A DNA stretch of 64,000 nucleotides from NCBI GenBank assembly GCA_030847615.1, contig JAUMIR010000005.1, positions 108,653,116-108,717,115 on the forward strand. Reading direction: 5' to 3'. This stretch comes from Gambelia wislizenii (Eukaryota > Chordata > Lepidosauria > Squamata > Crotaphytidae). Below the pieces are notes generated by a model. It did no database searches, was not told where the DNA came from, and saw only the letters and a program-made list of their open reading frames with translations. The position numbers and the translations under genes are program-made. Shown one piece after another: positions 55,946 to 64,000 of this stretch (position 1 is its first letter; every line of letters starts with the position of its first letter).

Positions 55946-56455
55946 TATGTGATAACAAGTGTAATAATGCCACTAAGTTTTCACTTTCCTCATTTGCAGA
56001 ATTCCAGCGCTAGTAGCCACTAATCTGATAAAATCCTAAGAATCTCCTGAGGTTTGTTTTGCTGTCGTTTTATGTGTAATTTTTAGGAGGTTGTCATGTG
56101 TTTCACATTTATTTTGTACTCCCTGCTCCTGTTACTTGTAAGCTTATTTTTTTAATGTATAATTAAATGTAAGGTTATTGTGTGCATGTTTGATCATTAT
56201 AATAAAAAATTAATTAAAAGAAGTACACTTTAGTAAGTAAATACAAGTGCCTTCTAGATTACAATGTTGATGAATTCAAGCAGGCCAAATATTATACTTT
56301 TAGTGGCTTTTTACATATGGATATTCTTGCTTAATTATGTTTAATTCACATGATGCACACTGTCACCCAAACAAGCCAGCAATCATTCCCATTATCGCTG
56401 AGGAAAGTGAAAACTTAGTGGCATTATTACACTTATTATCACACACTATCCCCCA
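55946..56455. mobile_element. foldback element, inverted arms of about 55 bp
   Basis: The left arm 55948-56001 (GTGATAACAAGTGTAATAAT, GCCACTAAGTTTTCACTTTC, CTCA) is the reverse complement of 56399-56452 (TGAGGAAAGTGAAAACTTAG, TGGCATTATTACACTTATTA, TCACAC) with few mismatches. About 400 bp of AT-rich sequence lies between, without an ORF. MITE-like; ends and target duplication are not defined. Confidence 0.6.
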
Positions 56456-56897
56456 TTCTGATATGTGCCGTTAGTTAGACAGCTTCTCATCATCTTACTG
56501 AAAGTAATCTCTGCAATGGATTCCCCTGTAGACCATAGTATGTTATAACCCCAGCCCCTAATAATGTCAAAACAGTTTCTACAACAAACTACTATATATA
56601 CTAGATCACTTCACAAAGCAACATGCAGTAGGGATGTACCTCTTCATATATTTTGTTCTTGTATGGAAGAATAAATAATTTTACCATTTTTCTCCATGCT
56701 GCAAGAAAGTCATTGAAAACTGTGCAGTTTCCAAAACCATATGGAGTTCATGACTTATTAGGGAGCCCTGGTGGAACAGGGTTAAATGCAAGTACTGCAA
56801 GCCACCATGTTGTAAATCCAATCCCAAGGGGCTCCAAGGTCCACTCAGCATTCCATCCTTCCATAGGTTGGTAAAATGAGTACTTGTGGGGACAATT

Positions 56898-57366
56898 GCG
56901 TGCTGAGTGAAATAGTACTTCCCCCTTTCCCTCACCCTCCATTCCCCAAAGACCACGCACAAATACATTCAGATAAGTATATTTGAGAGAAGAATAAAGT
57001 AGTTACAGGTGAAAAGGTATTGGTGAAAATTAGCCACAACTTCCTCTTGGTGATAGTTGCTTTGGTTGGTGCCTGGGCATGGCTTAAACTGTAACTCGGC
57101 CAAACCCGCCTGCTTGGCCGATGACATGCTCTGTTAGCCCGCCGGCTAACAGATCATGTGACCTGGTCACATGACCAGAACATGTGAACTGATCATGTGG
57201 CCAGAACACGTGAACTGATCACATGATTGGTCACGTGATCCGAACCCAAACAAGGTGGGGTCTCCGTGGTCAAGAACTTGAACTTGATCTGACTTGACCC
57301 GTAACTGGATCTACCGGAGACCCCTGCCCCCCTAAGTTCAGATCAAAACTCATGCCCACCACCACC
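56898..57366 (-). repeat. B2 repeat (3' terminal)
   Basis: Pairs with 57836-58259: CGTGCTGAGTGAAATAGTAC, TTCCCCCTTTCCCTCACCCT, CAAATACATTCAG.TAAGT, GAAGAATAAAGTAG, GGTCTCC.TGGTCAAGAACT, CTACCGGAGACCCCTGCCCC. B2 is longer by about 45 bp (extra AACCCGCCTGCTTGG and flanks). Confidence 0.85.
57150..57245. promoter_or_regulatory. E-box array in the B2 repeat
   Basis: Seven CANRTG boxes (CATGTG, CACATG, CACGTG) in about 90 bp, several within TCACATGA or TCACGTGA. Also found in B1 (58070-58130, four) and in the solo unit (44145-44235, five). Units of about 20-23 bp (CCAGAACATGTGAACTGATC) are tandemly repeated, so the array may have grown by local duplication. Binding by bHLH-Zip factors is a guess. 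Confidence 0.4.
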
Positions 57367-57509
57367 CCAAGACAGTTGTGACAAATATAAAGCATAAGAT
57401 ACCGTGTACATAAGATAGTGTTGCAAAATTCTAATGAATACAATTCTAACTAACTAATACAATTCTAACTAATACAAGGGCATCCTAACTGAAGGAGGGT
57501 GGGTGGGTC

Positions 57510-57831
57510 TTCGGCTCCAGCAAGCCAACTGACTGGGTCCAGCCGAGAGCCGGGAATTTATTCCCAGCTGCCAGACCTGGTGGAAGACTATCCCCGCCCC
57601 CTGGCCAATCAGAGGCTGTCAAATTGGTCAGGTGCTGTGTAAGCCGTCCAATCAGGGGGGAGCTGTCTCCTCCTGATTGGTCGGCTTACGATCCTCTTCC
57701 AAGACCACCTGAACAGGCTGGGAAGAGGGTCTCCAGCCAATATGGCAGTGCCCATGCCTGCGATGCGGTTGGCGAGGGGCTGGGGGAACTCACCAGCAGT
57801 AATCGGGCTGCCAGGTAAGTTCTGGCAGCAG
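57510..57831 (-). repeat. A2 repeat
   Basis: Pairs with 61105-61409: CTTCGGCTCCAGCAAGCCAA, TGACTGGGTCC, GCCAGACCTGGTGGA.GACT, CTCCTCCTGATTGGTCGGCT, TACGATCCTCTT, GGGGGAACTCACCAGCAG and GCCAGGTAAGT. It holds four CCAAT boxes at 57603-57680 and a TTTATTCCC stretch. Confidence 0.87.
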
Positions 57832-57835
57832 AATT

Positions 57836-58259
57836 GTGTGCTGAGTGAAATAGTACTTCCCCCTTTCCCTCACCCTCTGTTCCCCAAAAACAACCACACA
57901 CAAATACATTCAGGTAAGTATATTTGATAGAAGAATAAAGTAGATACAGGTGAAAAGGTATTGGCGAAAATTGGCCACAACTTCCTCTTGATGATAGGTG
58001 CTTTGGTTGGTAACTGGCCATTAGGTGGTGCCTGGCCATGGGTTTGGTTGGTGACTGGCCATGCTAACAGATCACATGACCTGGTCACATGGCCAGAACA
58101 CATGAATTGATCTCATGATTGGTCACATGTTCCAAACCCAAACAAGGCAAGGTCTCCATGGTCAAGAACTTGAACTTGACATGACTTGACCCGGAACTGG
58201 ACCTACCGGAGACCCCTGCCCCCTGAGTTCAGATCAAAACCCATGGCCACCACCACCAA
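57836..58259 (-). repeat. B1 repeat (internal)
   Basis: Copy of 56898-57366 lying directly after A2 with AATT (57832-57835) between them. It carries four E-boxes. A short duplication TTTGGTTGG...CTGGCCAT occurs twice at about 58000-58060. Confidence 0.85.
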
Positions 58260-58600
58260 AGTTGAGCTACGCCCCACCCCCGGAGCTCGACTTCCACCAA
58301 CCCTGCAGCTATCATCAAGGAAACCATCTTCTGACTGGAGGGACCTGATGCTGGACCTGGTGGTATGGCGTCATTGACTGACGCTCCTTTTGGGTAGGAC
58401 AAGTGGTGGATGAGCCTGTATTTGCCTGGCGCCTTCTTAAGGACCACCCCTAATGGGGAGACTCTAAGATTGTGCATGGGCAGGACCTGAAAGGGGCCTG
58501 CCACCCTCCCCGGTGTGCATTCTTTGGCAATCTTGGCTGCCACAACCTCAGGAAAGTTGACGGCCAACTTGAGGTTACCTGACTCAAACACCTGTCAGGG
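58260..58600 (-). pseudogene. reverse transcriptase, N-terminal part only
   Basis: On minus from about 58590: LKLAVNFPEVVAAKIAKECT, PGRVAGPFQVLPMHNLRVSP, LGVVLKKAPGKYRLIHHLSY, PKGASVNDAIP. This is the RT entry region shared by DIRS and Ngaro elements (compare LRLIHHLSYPKGQSVN at 1.7 kb). At DAIP (about 58370) the match ends; about 35 residues of unrelated sequence follow and run into B1. The YLDD catalytic region, RNase H and recombinase are all missing. One upstream block (LWDSYPDKQAACYLRDGFST, GFRIP) lies in another frame at 58590-58700. Confidence 0.82.
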
Positions 58601-58741
58601 CCTGCAGTGGGGATCCTGAAACCTGTGGAGAACCCATCCCTCAAGTAACAGGCAGCTTGCTTGTCTGGGTAACTATCCCAAAGGGGGAGCAATGCTTGAA
58701 GCCGAACCGGGATGGAGGCCAAACGGTGTGCCCCCGGATCA

Positions 58742-60153
58742 TTACTGGCTCTTGCTGGTCCCTTGCCCAGTGCTGTTCCCTGATCCTGCCTCTTTCTTAA
58801 TGCTGGAGGAAGCAGGGTGTCCTGAGCGAAAGGACTGGGAAGACGAGCTGGGCTGGGAGCAGCTAGTCTTGGGTTGGGCCCCATAGCAGTTCTCATAAAA
58901 GTGCTCAAACTTGCACTGGGTCCTAAAACATTTTCCCACATTGAATTCCCAGCAGACCAGGCGCTGGGGATCCTTGCGACAAGTTGGTTTTGCCGCCTCT
59001 GTTTTTCCTTTGATGTGGGAGCGTACAATAACCAGCCAGAGCTTATCATTGATAAGGTCCCAACTGGCTCTGGCATTGCGCGAGGCCCGCTTGCGGAAGG
59101 CGGTGTCATATTCAATAGCAGCCGCCTCGCTAGCAAGAGCCCTGGATTTTAGCACATTGCCCAAGCGGTTGGCCAGGTACCACCCCCTGTTCCGGGTAGG
59201 CGAGTTGCACTATGCCCATGAACACGGTGTATCCAGCCAACCAGTTGAAAAATGTGTGCTCAACTGGATCAGTTTTGAACTTCTCAGAGGACTTGTCGAA
59301 TTTGGGCACACTACCCTCCTCCCCTTCTGGTTTTAACAAGGAGACGACATCTACGTAATATCCTTTGAGGATATTATCACATGTCTTCTTGTCCAGGTGG
59401 ATCCCTGGTGGATCCTCGTTATCCTGGAACAGAGTGAGAGCTGGGGTACCTGGAGACACTGCCCCATCCTGCCAGGCCTTGGTAGGGCCAGATACAGCCG
59501 GATCCTGCTGGGTCTGAGCTTTTATGGCCCAAGAGGGTAGGCCAGGTACCAAGGCCACAGCTCTCCAATATCCCTCCCTATCCCAGTCTTCATCAGAGGA
59601 CTCACCTGATGATCTCCCGCTGTCTGAGTCCATTCTTTTCTTGTGCTTGGAGCGCCTCTTCTTCTCCCACTTGTTCCCCTTCCTGCCACGTCTTCCTGGT
59701 TCATCACCCCTGCGCTCTGCTGAGGAAGATGATGAGGACACCATGCTGGTGTCGCTCTGTGTTGGAGAGCGATGCCTTCTCCTATGTCCTGCTGTTCTAG
59801 CTGATTGTGCCATCACCTCATCCTGGCTTTGAGGTTGGCTCCAGTGCTGTTAGCACCCTCCATCATGTTGTCGGAGCTTGTGGCCCCTGTATCTGTGCTT
59901 CTGCTGGATTTGAGCTCTACTACCTGCTCTGCCAGGATTGCTGGGTCAGTTTCTGCAGGTTAGGAGCCTCTGTGCTGGCTATGAATTCCCAGATAGACTC
60001 CGTATTGTTTGCTGCCGCATGTGAGGTGCTCCTGCCTACTGTTGAAGCTCCGTGTTCCCGTGGGGCCAGGGCTGCCCAGTACTTGGGTACCCTGCCAGCC
60101 TGTGCCCTCGTAACGGGCCTGCTGGGCTGGCCCTTCTTCTTGGGAGGCATCTT
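58742..60153 (-). pseudogene. gag of the Ngaro/PAT-like element (few breaks)
   Basis: Begins MPPKKKGQPSRPVTRAQAGR at 60153, breaks after QSWQSR at about 59920, and resumes as a 228-residue open stretch from 59816 to 59130 with a Ser/Arg/Lys-rich region, then DKKTCDNILKGYYVDVVSLL and FFNWLAGYTVFMGIVQLAYP. A frameshift at about 59150 leads to a 140-residue stretch (59164-58742): AAIEYDTAFRKRASRNARAS, WDLINDKLWLVIV and the finger CWEFNVGKCFRTQCKFEHFY followed by ENC, a CCCH-like nucleic-acid-binding motif. It is better preserved than the gag at 2.2-3.4 kb. Plus-strand ORFs here are shadows. Confidence 0.82.
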
Positions 60154-60358
60154 GAGCTGTATGAGATATGTTCTATTAGTGATTTCAGCTCGTAATCCTG
60201 CCTTATCTGCCCTTCTGTTATCTTTTGGCTTGAACCTTCCGCCGGTTAAGCCACTGGCCTCCTTCCTTTGCCCAGGCCAGGCGCTGCTTACTGCCAGGTG
60301 GCTTGTGCCTGTCTTACTTTGCTTGTCTGCCCTCCTGGCTTGTCCACCCATTGGTCAG

Positions 60359-60608
60359 GAGCCCACCTCCCTCTGACCCTCTCTCTGGGCATGTCTGCCA
60401 TTGCGGGTGCTTGCCTGGCTGCAGATCACCCCCCTTTGGCTGGGAGCCCATCTCCCGCACACCCTCTCCCTGGGCTTGTCTGCCCTTGTGGATGCCTCCC
60501 TGGCCACAGACTAACCCCTGGCCAAGAGCCTGTCTCCTGCTGCCCCTCTCTTTGTGCTTGTCTGCCCCGTTGCTTTGGCCCGTGCGTGTGCCTGCCTGGC
60601 CACAGACA
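60359..60608. repeat. minisatellite in the element leader, three units of about 83 bp
   Basis: Units start at 60359, 60444 and 60526. Each reads GAGCC...CTCC, CC.CTCTC..TG.GC.TGTCT, GCC, a variable part and TGCCTGGC..CAGA. Part of the leader between A1 and gag; it explains the long Pro/Leu/Cys-rich chance ORFs on plus. Confidence 0.75.
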
Positions 60609-61104
60609 CCTGTGTTGCCGCTGCTGTGGTACACCCCGCTGCTGGAGTCCCCACTGCTGTTTCCCCTAGGGTCCATGGGCAGCTACCGCTGCCCTCCCTA
60701 GGCCTTGCTGCTGCCCACAGAGCCACCACTTCAGCTCCTGCTGGGCCCAGCCACTGCTGCCCCTTCTCCCCCCAAGGGTGGGCTGCCCTCAAGTTCCTTC
60801 GTGGGCCTCCTCCAGCTGCCAGCGTCCCTCCTCACCCTGGTGCCACCACCGCCGCTCTTCAGGAGCTTGAAGGCTCCTATGGCCACTGAGCTGTTTGCCA
60901 CCACCGCTGAGCCCCGTCTGCCAGGTTCCCCCCATCAGCTGCCCAGCTGCCTCCGCCACCGGTTGCCACTGCCGCCGCCGCCTTCAGAGGGGTCCCCTAC
61001 AGCTGCTGCTGGCCCCAGCCCTTAAGGCCTGCAGCAGCCTTCGGTCCGCCTCACTGGTCGCCACCATTGCAGGCAAGCCACTCCTCTTCGCTCTTTCGCT
61101 CCTG
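60609..61104 (-). other. GC-rich leader of the Ngaro/PAT-like element
   Basis: GC-rich with CTGCC/CCGCC simple text. No gene of its own; open frames on both strands reflect base composition. Confidence 0.5.
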
Positions 61105-61409
61105 CCTCTTCGGCTCCAGCAAGCCAATTGACTGGGTCCGTCCGAGAGCGGGAGTTCTGCCAGACCTGGTGGAGGACTATCCCAAATTACTGAGCCTCTG
61201 ATTAGCCGGGGGCTGTGTAAGCTGCCCAATCAGGGCGGATCTGCCTCCTCCTGATTGGTCGGCTTACGATCCTCTTTCCAGACCACCTGAGCAGGCTGGG
61301 AAGCGGGTCTCCGGCCAATATGGTGGCGCCCATGCCTGCCATGCGGTCGGCGAGGGGCCGGGGGAACTCACCAGCAGCAATTGGGCCGCCAGGTAAGTCC
61401 TGGCTGCAG
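61105..61409 (-). repeat. A1 repeat (5' terminal)
   Basis: Copy of 57510-57831. It has three CCAAT-type boxes at 61198-61262 and lacks about 20 bp around the TTTATTCCC stretch. It ends CTGGCTGCAG immediately before AATT of the SINE. Confidence 0.87.
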
Positions 61410-61589
61410 AATTAGTTAACACACATTGGAAACTGCGTAATGTGGTGTAGATGTGTAAATTACTATTGCTTAAACAATTTGTAAGCTGTTCTGAGTGCCT
61501 TTGTGGCTGAAGAGTGGGGTATAAATACATAAATAAATAAATAAATACACAGTCTATTACATAGAATATGTCTTGACCTCCATATAGGA

Positions 61590-61745
61590 GGGGCAGAGAT
61601 TTTGTGCAGAAAATAGCACTTTCTGTGCAGATAATACCAAATTTCTACACAGAAAATATTGTTTTCTGTTTCTGCACATTCTCTTTTCTCTGCACAAATG
61701 TTTTTTTTTTTTCTGTGCAGAACTCTGCCCTGTGCATTTTCCATT
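61590..61745. repeat. TTTTCTGCACAGAAAA-type interspersed repeat
   Basis: TTTTGTGCAGAAAATAGCAC, TTTCTGTGCAGATAAT, TTTCTACACAGAAAATATTG, TTTTCTGTTTCTGCACATTC, TTTTCTCTGCACAAATG and TTTTCTGTGCAGAACTC: six motif copies in 150 bp, the densest in the window. Confidence 0.6.
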
Positions 61746-61959
61746 CAGAATATGTCCCAGATTGAAAGATTCACCCTCACCTAGGATTCTTCTAATTTGA
61801 GTTTTCTGGCACTTGGATAACCCACTTTTTCAAATATTTTTGAATATTTCTTGCATACCTAACACACAATCATTTCTTATTCTATAACAATGGTGATGGG
61901 GTTCATTAATGCATTTAATGACATGCTATCATCTCCTTGTGTCATTATGGTATCCCAAC

Positions 61960-62745
61960 GTATTTGTAAATATTTCTTCTGTGTTTTGAAATTTTTTTAT
62001 AAGATGATATATTGTTGGTATTTTATTCCAGAGGGATTATCCAAGATGTATACAGGATATCTATTAATGTTTGTTGTAAGTGTGAACAACAAGAGGACAC
62101 TTTTAATCATATGTGGTGGATTTGTGGGAAAGTGAACAAATTGATTCAGATTAATAATTTGATTCAGGACATTCTGAAGATAAAAATTCAATTGAAGCCT
62201 GAACTCTTTTTATTGGGAGTGTTGGAGGAACAAATTCAGGAAGAAAAAAAAAAAACCAAGGGAGAATTATGCAGTATATGATCACAGCAGCCAGGCTGTT
62301 ATATGGACAGAAATGGAAAATTCTGACTGTCCCAACACAGGAGGAATGATTAATGAAATTGCCTGACCTTGATGAATGGACAAGTTAACTACTTTAGAGA
62401 AAAATCAGTGAGTAGTTTCAAGAAAAATTGGGAACCAGTAATTGTCTTTTTATGGGATCAACAGCAGAAACTATCAATAGTGGGATTCGAAGATTAGTAG
62501 GATTAGTAAGTCACAAAAGTTTAATATAAGATGTTTTGTGATAAGAGGAAGTAAAATATTATATCATATACAACCATTAGTAGGAAAGTTGGAAGTTACT
62601 ATTTCATTCTTCCCTTTTTTATTTCTTTTTGTATATTAGTAAATCTTTTGTAATTTTCTGTTGGTGTATGTTTCATTTTATTTACAATCTTATTATGTAT
62701 ATTTTTATATGAAAGAAAATTTTCTTAATATATTTTTTTAAAAAA
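61960..62745 (+). mobile_element. L1 LINE 3' end (reptile-type), 5' truncated
   Basis: Plus-oriented end of L1 ORF2 followed by an AT-rich 3' region ending at TTTTTTTAAAAAATG near 62745. It is the only L1 piece recognised in the window. Confidence 0.8.
61970..62510 (+). pseudogene. L1 ORF2 C-terminal fragment (broken)
   Basis: First frame: YCWYFIPEGLSKMYTGYLL. After a shift: VYRISINVCCKCEQQEDTFN, HMWWICGKVNKLIQINNLIQ, DILKIKIQLKPELFLLGVLE, EQIQEEKK. Then ITAARLLYGQKWKILTVPTQ, EE and a stop. CKC...H...C is the Cys-rich zinc-knuckle region of L1 ORF2, and FLHMWW-like and LKPELFLLG blocks are typical of reptile L1. RT and endonuclease lie upstream and are not in this copy. Confidence 0.8.
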
Positions 62746-62804
62746 TGCATTACAACTGACACCTGCATGTGTCACCAAGATGCCAGCCTATGTCTGCAGG
62801 GTGC

Positions 62805-62850
62805 CATGATGATGATGATGATGATCATCATCATCATGACGATGATATTT
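62805..62850. repeat. (GAT)n/(ATC)n palindromic microsatellite
   Basis: GATGATGATGATGATGATCA is followed directly by TCATCATCATGACGATGAT, so the two halves are inverted. Confidence 0.9.
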
Positions 62851-63070
62851 ATTTCTTACCCACCTCTTCCCATGGATCAAGGTGGGGAACAACAGAGTTA
62901 TACACAAGAACAAATATCAATTTAAAAAAACATCTCAGTTAAAAATACATAAACCCATTAAATATCAAATTAAAAGTACAAATAAAATTAATACATGTTA
63001 AAACAATTTAAAACACAGAATTTAAAAATCATCTGGATAGGCCTGCTGGAAGAGACTGGTCTTTAATGCT
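62851..63070 (+). repeat. AATTAAAA-rich interspersed repeat
   Basis: TATTTATTTCTTACCCACCT, CTTCCCATGGATCAAGGTGG, many AAATTAAAA-like units and GGCCTGCTGGAAGAGACTGG, as at 12793-13045 and 50690. Confidence 0.55.
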
Positions 63071-64000
63071 ATTTTACATTCAGACAGTGATGTGATGACA
63101 GGATAAAAGAAGCATGAATAAAAATGGTGGCAGGATATGGCAAGATAACACCATCCCAGCCACCTCCATACTGCCTCTAGGTATGCCCACTATGAAAAGA
63201 AATGGATCAGCTAGAAAGCAGGGAGACAATCCGTTGTGATTTGTAGTGTGGAAGAAAGAAAGTTTACATAACACAAATCTGAATGGTAATGATGATTTAA
63301 TATGAATTTATATAGCACAAAGGACAAATATATAGTGGGAACATTTACGAATATGGAATGCATATATTGCTGTGTGAATCCAGCCTGTGATCCTTGGAAC
63401 AGTCGGCTTCCTAGATAACAAGATCCATAATGATAGACAGGCTAGCTAAGAGACAGCTTGACAAATGAACACCATTACTGATATTCTTTTATATGGCACC
63501 ATATCTTTCGCACAATTTCAGGAACATGTTTAGTTCATTCTTGAGTGCTTTCTCAGCCCATGTGAGATAATTAACATTTAATGGATCTGGATGAGGGGCA
63601 CAAATTATGACTGAATGGGCTAACTGATGGACATTCATTATTATCACCAACTGCAAAGTCCAGTCTTACCATAATATTAGTGAGGCATATACTCCTGAAT
63701 AAGGATGTATAGGGTTACCCCTTAACAATGTCATGCTTTGTATTTATAGTTGGCTATTAGGCCAAGTTTATCAGGTCTCATTCCTTTGTGGATATTCTGA
63801 GGATTGCACGTTGCAATGGGTTCCTGAGCTAATGGACAATGCCATGGTGGTAAAGATCTTATATATTTTGATTCAAGGGAATCATGATGTCTTCACATAC
63901 AAGGGAATGTGATTAATTCCCAGGAATCCTAGTCTTTTCTCAAGTAAACCATCAGTGAGACTTTAGAATCAGGTTCTTCTCTGAACTGATGTTGCATTCC
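63071..64000. other. gene-free stretch to the window end
   Basis: No coding region, RNA gene or repeat recognised. Confidence 0.35.

Larger units (their letters stand above)
56898..61409 (-). mobile_element. Ngaro/PAT-like tyrosine-recombinase retroelement with split direct repeats, internally deleted
   Basis: Read on minus: A1 (61409 to about 61105), leader and gag (to about 58740), RT start (to about 58370), B1 (about 58259-57836), A2 (57831 to about 57510), B2 (about 57366-56898). A1 equals A2 and B1 equals B2 with moderate divergence. This A1-ORFs-B1-A2-B2 order is the split direct repeat layout of PAT and Ngaro elements. No LTR pair, protease or integrase exists. The RT core, RNase H and recombinase are gone, so it is non-autonomous. 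AATT stands at both outer junctions and at the B1/A2 joint. Confidence 0.85.
56762..61550 (+). mobile_element. tRNA-derived SINE split by a 4.5 kb retroelement
   Basis: The left part 56762-56897 has GAGCCCTGGTGGAACAGGGT, AAGTACTGCAAGCCACCA, TTCCATCCTTCCATAGGTTG and GTGGGGACAATT. The right part 61410-61550 has AATTAGTTAACACACATTGG, GTGTAGATGTGTAAATTACT, TGAAGAGTGGGGTATAAATA and the (AATA)n tail. Uninterrupted relatives at 8309-8591 and 45738-46012 show that the two parts join at a single AATTAG. Confidence 0.9.

Noticed and set aside
58911..59336. 141-residue plus-strand ORF
   Set aside because: Antisense shadow of the gag finger region.
59807..60701. Long plus-strand ORFs (189, 133 and 132 residues) in GC-rich sequence
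   Set aside because: They lie antisense to gag and its leader, are Pro/Leu/Cys-rich and partly made by the 83 bp minisatellite. No family motif.
56898..61409. Reading this insertion as an LTR retrotransposon
   Set aside because: The repeats are split as A1 / B1-A2-B2 rather than two whole LTRs, and gag and RT motifs are of the DIRS/Ngaro kind. The 4 bp AATT is also present at the internal joint.
1..64000. A host gene or a new defence or biosynthetic system
   Set aside because: No multi-exon coding pattern, conserved non-mobile domain or operon-like set could be supported on either strand. Everything with a recognisable domain belongs to mobile elements.

Overview
The window looks like a gene-poor, transposon-rich stretch of a squamate reptile (lizard-type) nuclear genome. 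The signs are CR1 LINE copies ending in TCTATGAT repeats, 5S rRNA-derived and tRNA-derived SINEs with the tail typical of Sauria SINEs, L2, L1 and RTE-like LINEs, tyrosine-recombinase (DIRS/Ngaro-type) retroelements, a Penelope-like element, Tigger-like and hAT-like DNA elements, and many microsatellites. I found no convincing host protein-coding exon, tRNA or rRNA gene. Species and exact family names are inference; no database could be searched.

Layout. 1-3480: an L2-like endonuclease start joined to a decayed DIRS/Ngaro-type gag-RT-RNase H element, both on minus. 3600-3895: 5S-derived and CR1 tail fragments. 4-9 kb: mostly unassigned sequence with a CR1 3' end split by a tRNA-derived SINE. 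9.4-16 kb: two Tigger-like MITEs, a Penelope terminus foldback, a 5S SINE, a candidate solo LTR, and a ~200 bp direct repeat whose second copy carries one of the MITEs. 16.7-18.8 kb: a tRNA-derived SINE split by an internally deleted RTE-like LINE. 21.3-26.9 kb: one long decayed CR1 copy with ORF1 and ORF2 pieces, a duplicated segment, and a 1.38 kb hAT-like insertion. 30-43 kb: four CR1 regions, including a young minus copy nested inside an older plus copy. 43.6-44.5 kb: an isolated terminal unit of a Ngaro/PAT-like element. 45.7-46.7 kb: a SINE next to an L2 RT. 51.5-53.6 kb: CR1 tail, 5S SINE, truncated MITE and Penelope element in a row. 56.8-61.5 kb: a tRNA-derived SINE split by a 4.5 kb Ngaro/PAT-like element with split direct repeats. 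62-62.7 kb: an L1 3' end.

The genes here do not form a pathway; the window is an archive of nested insertions. The most informative object is the Ngaro/PAT-like element at 56898-61409. Its A1-ORFs-B1-A2-B2 repeat order is visible, and the same AATT lies at both outer junctions, at the internal B1/A2 junction and, once only, at the target in uninterrupted SINE copies. That is what tyrosine-recombinase integration of a circular intermediate predicts. A lone A2-B2 unit at 43.6-44.5 kb looks like the solo product of the same kind of element.
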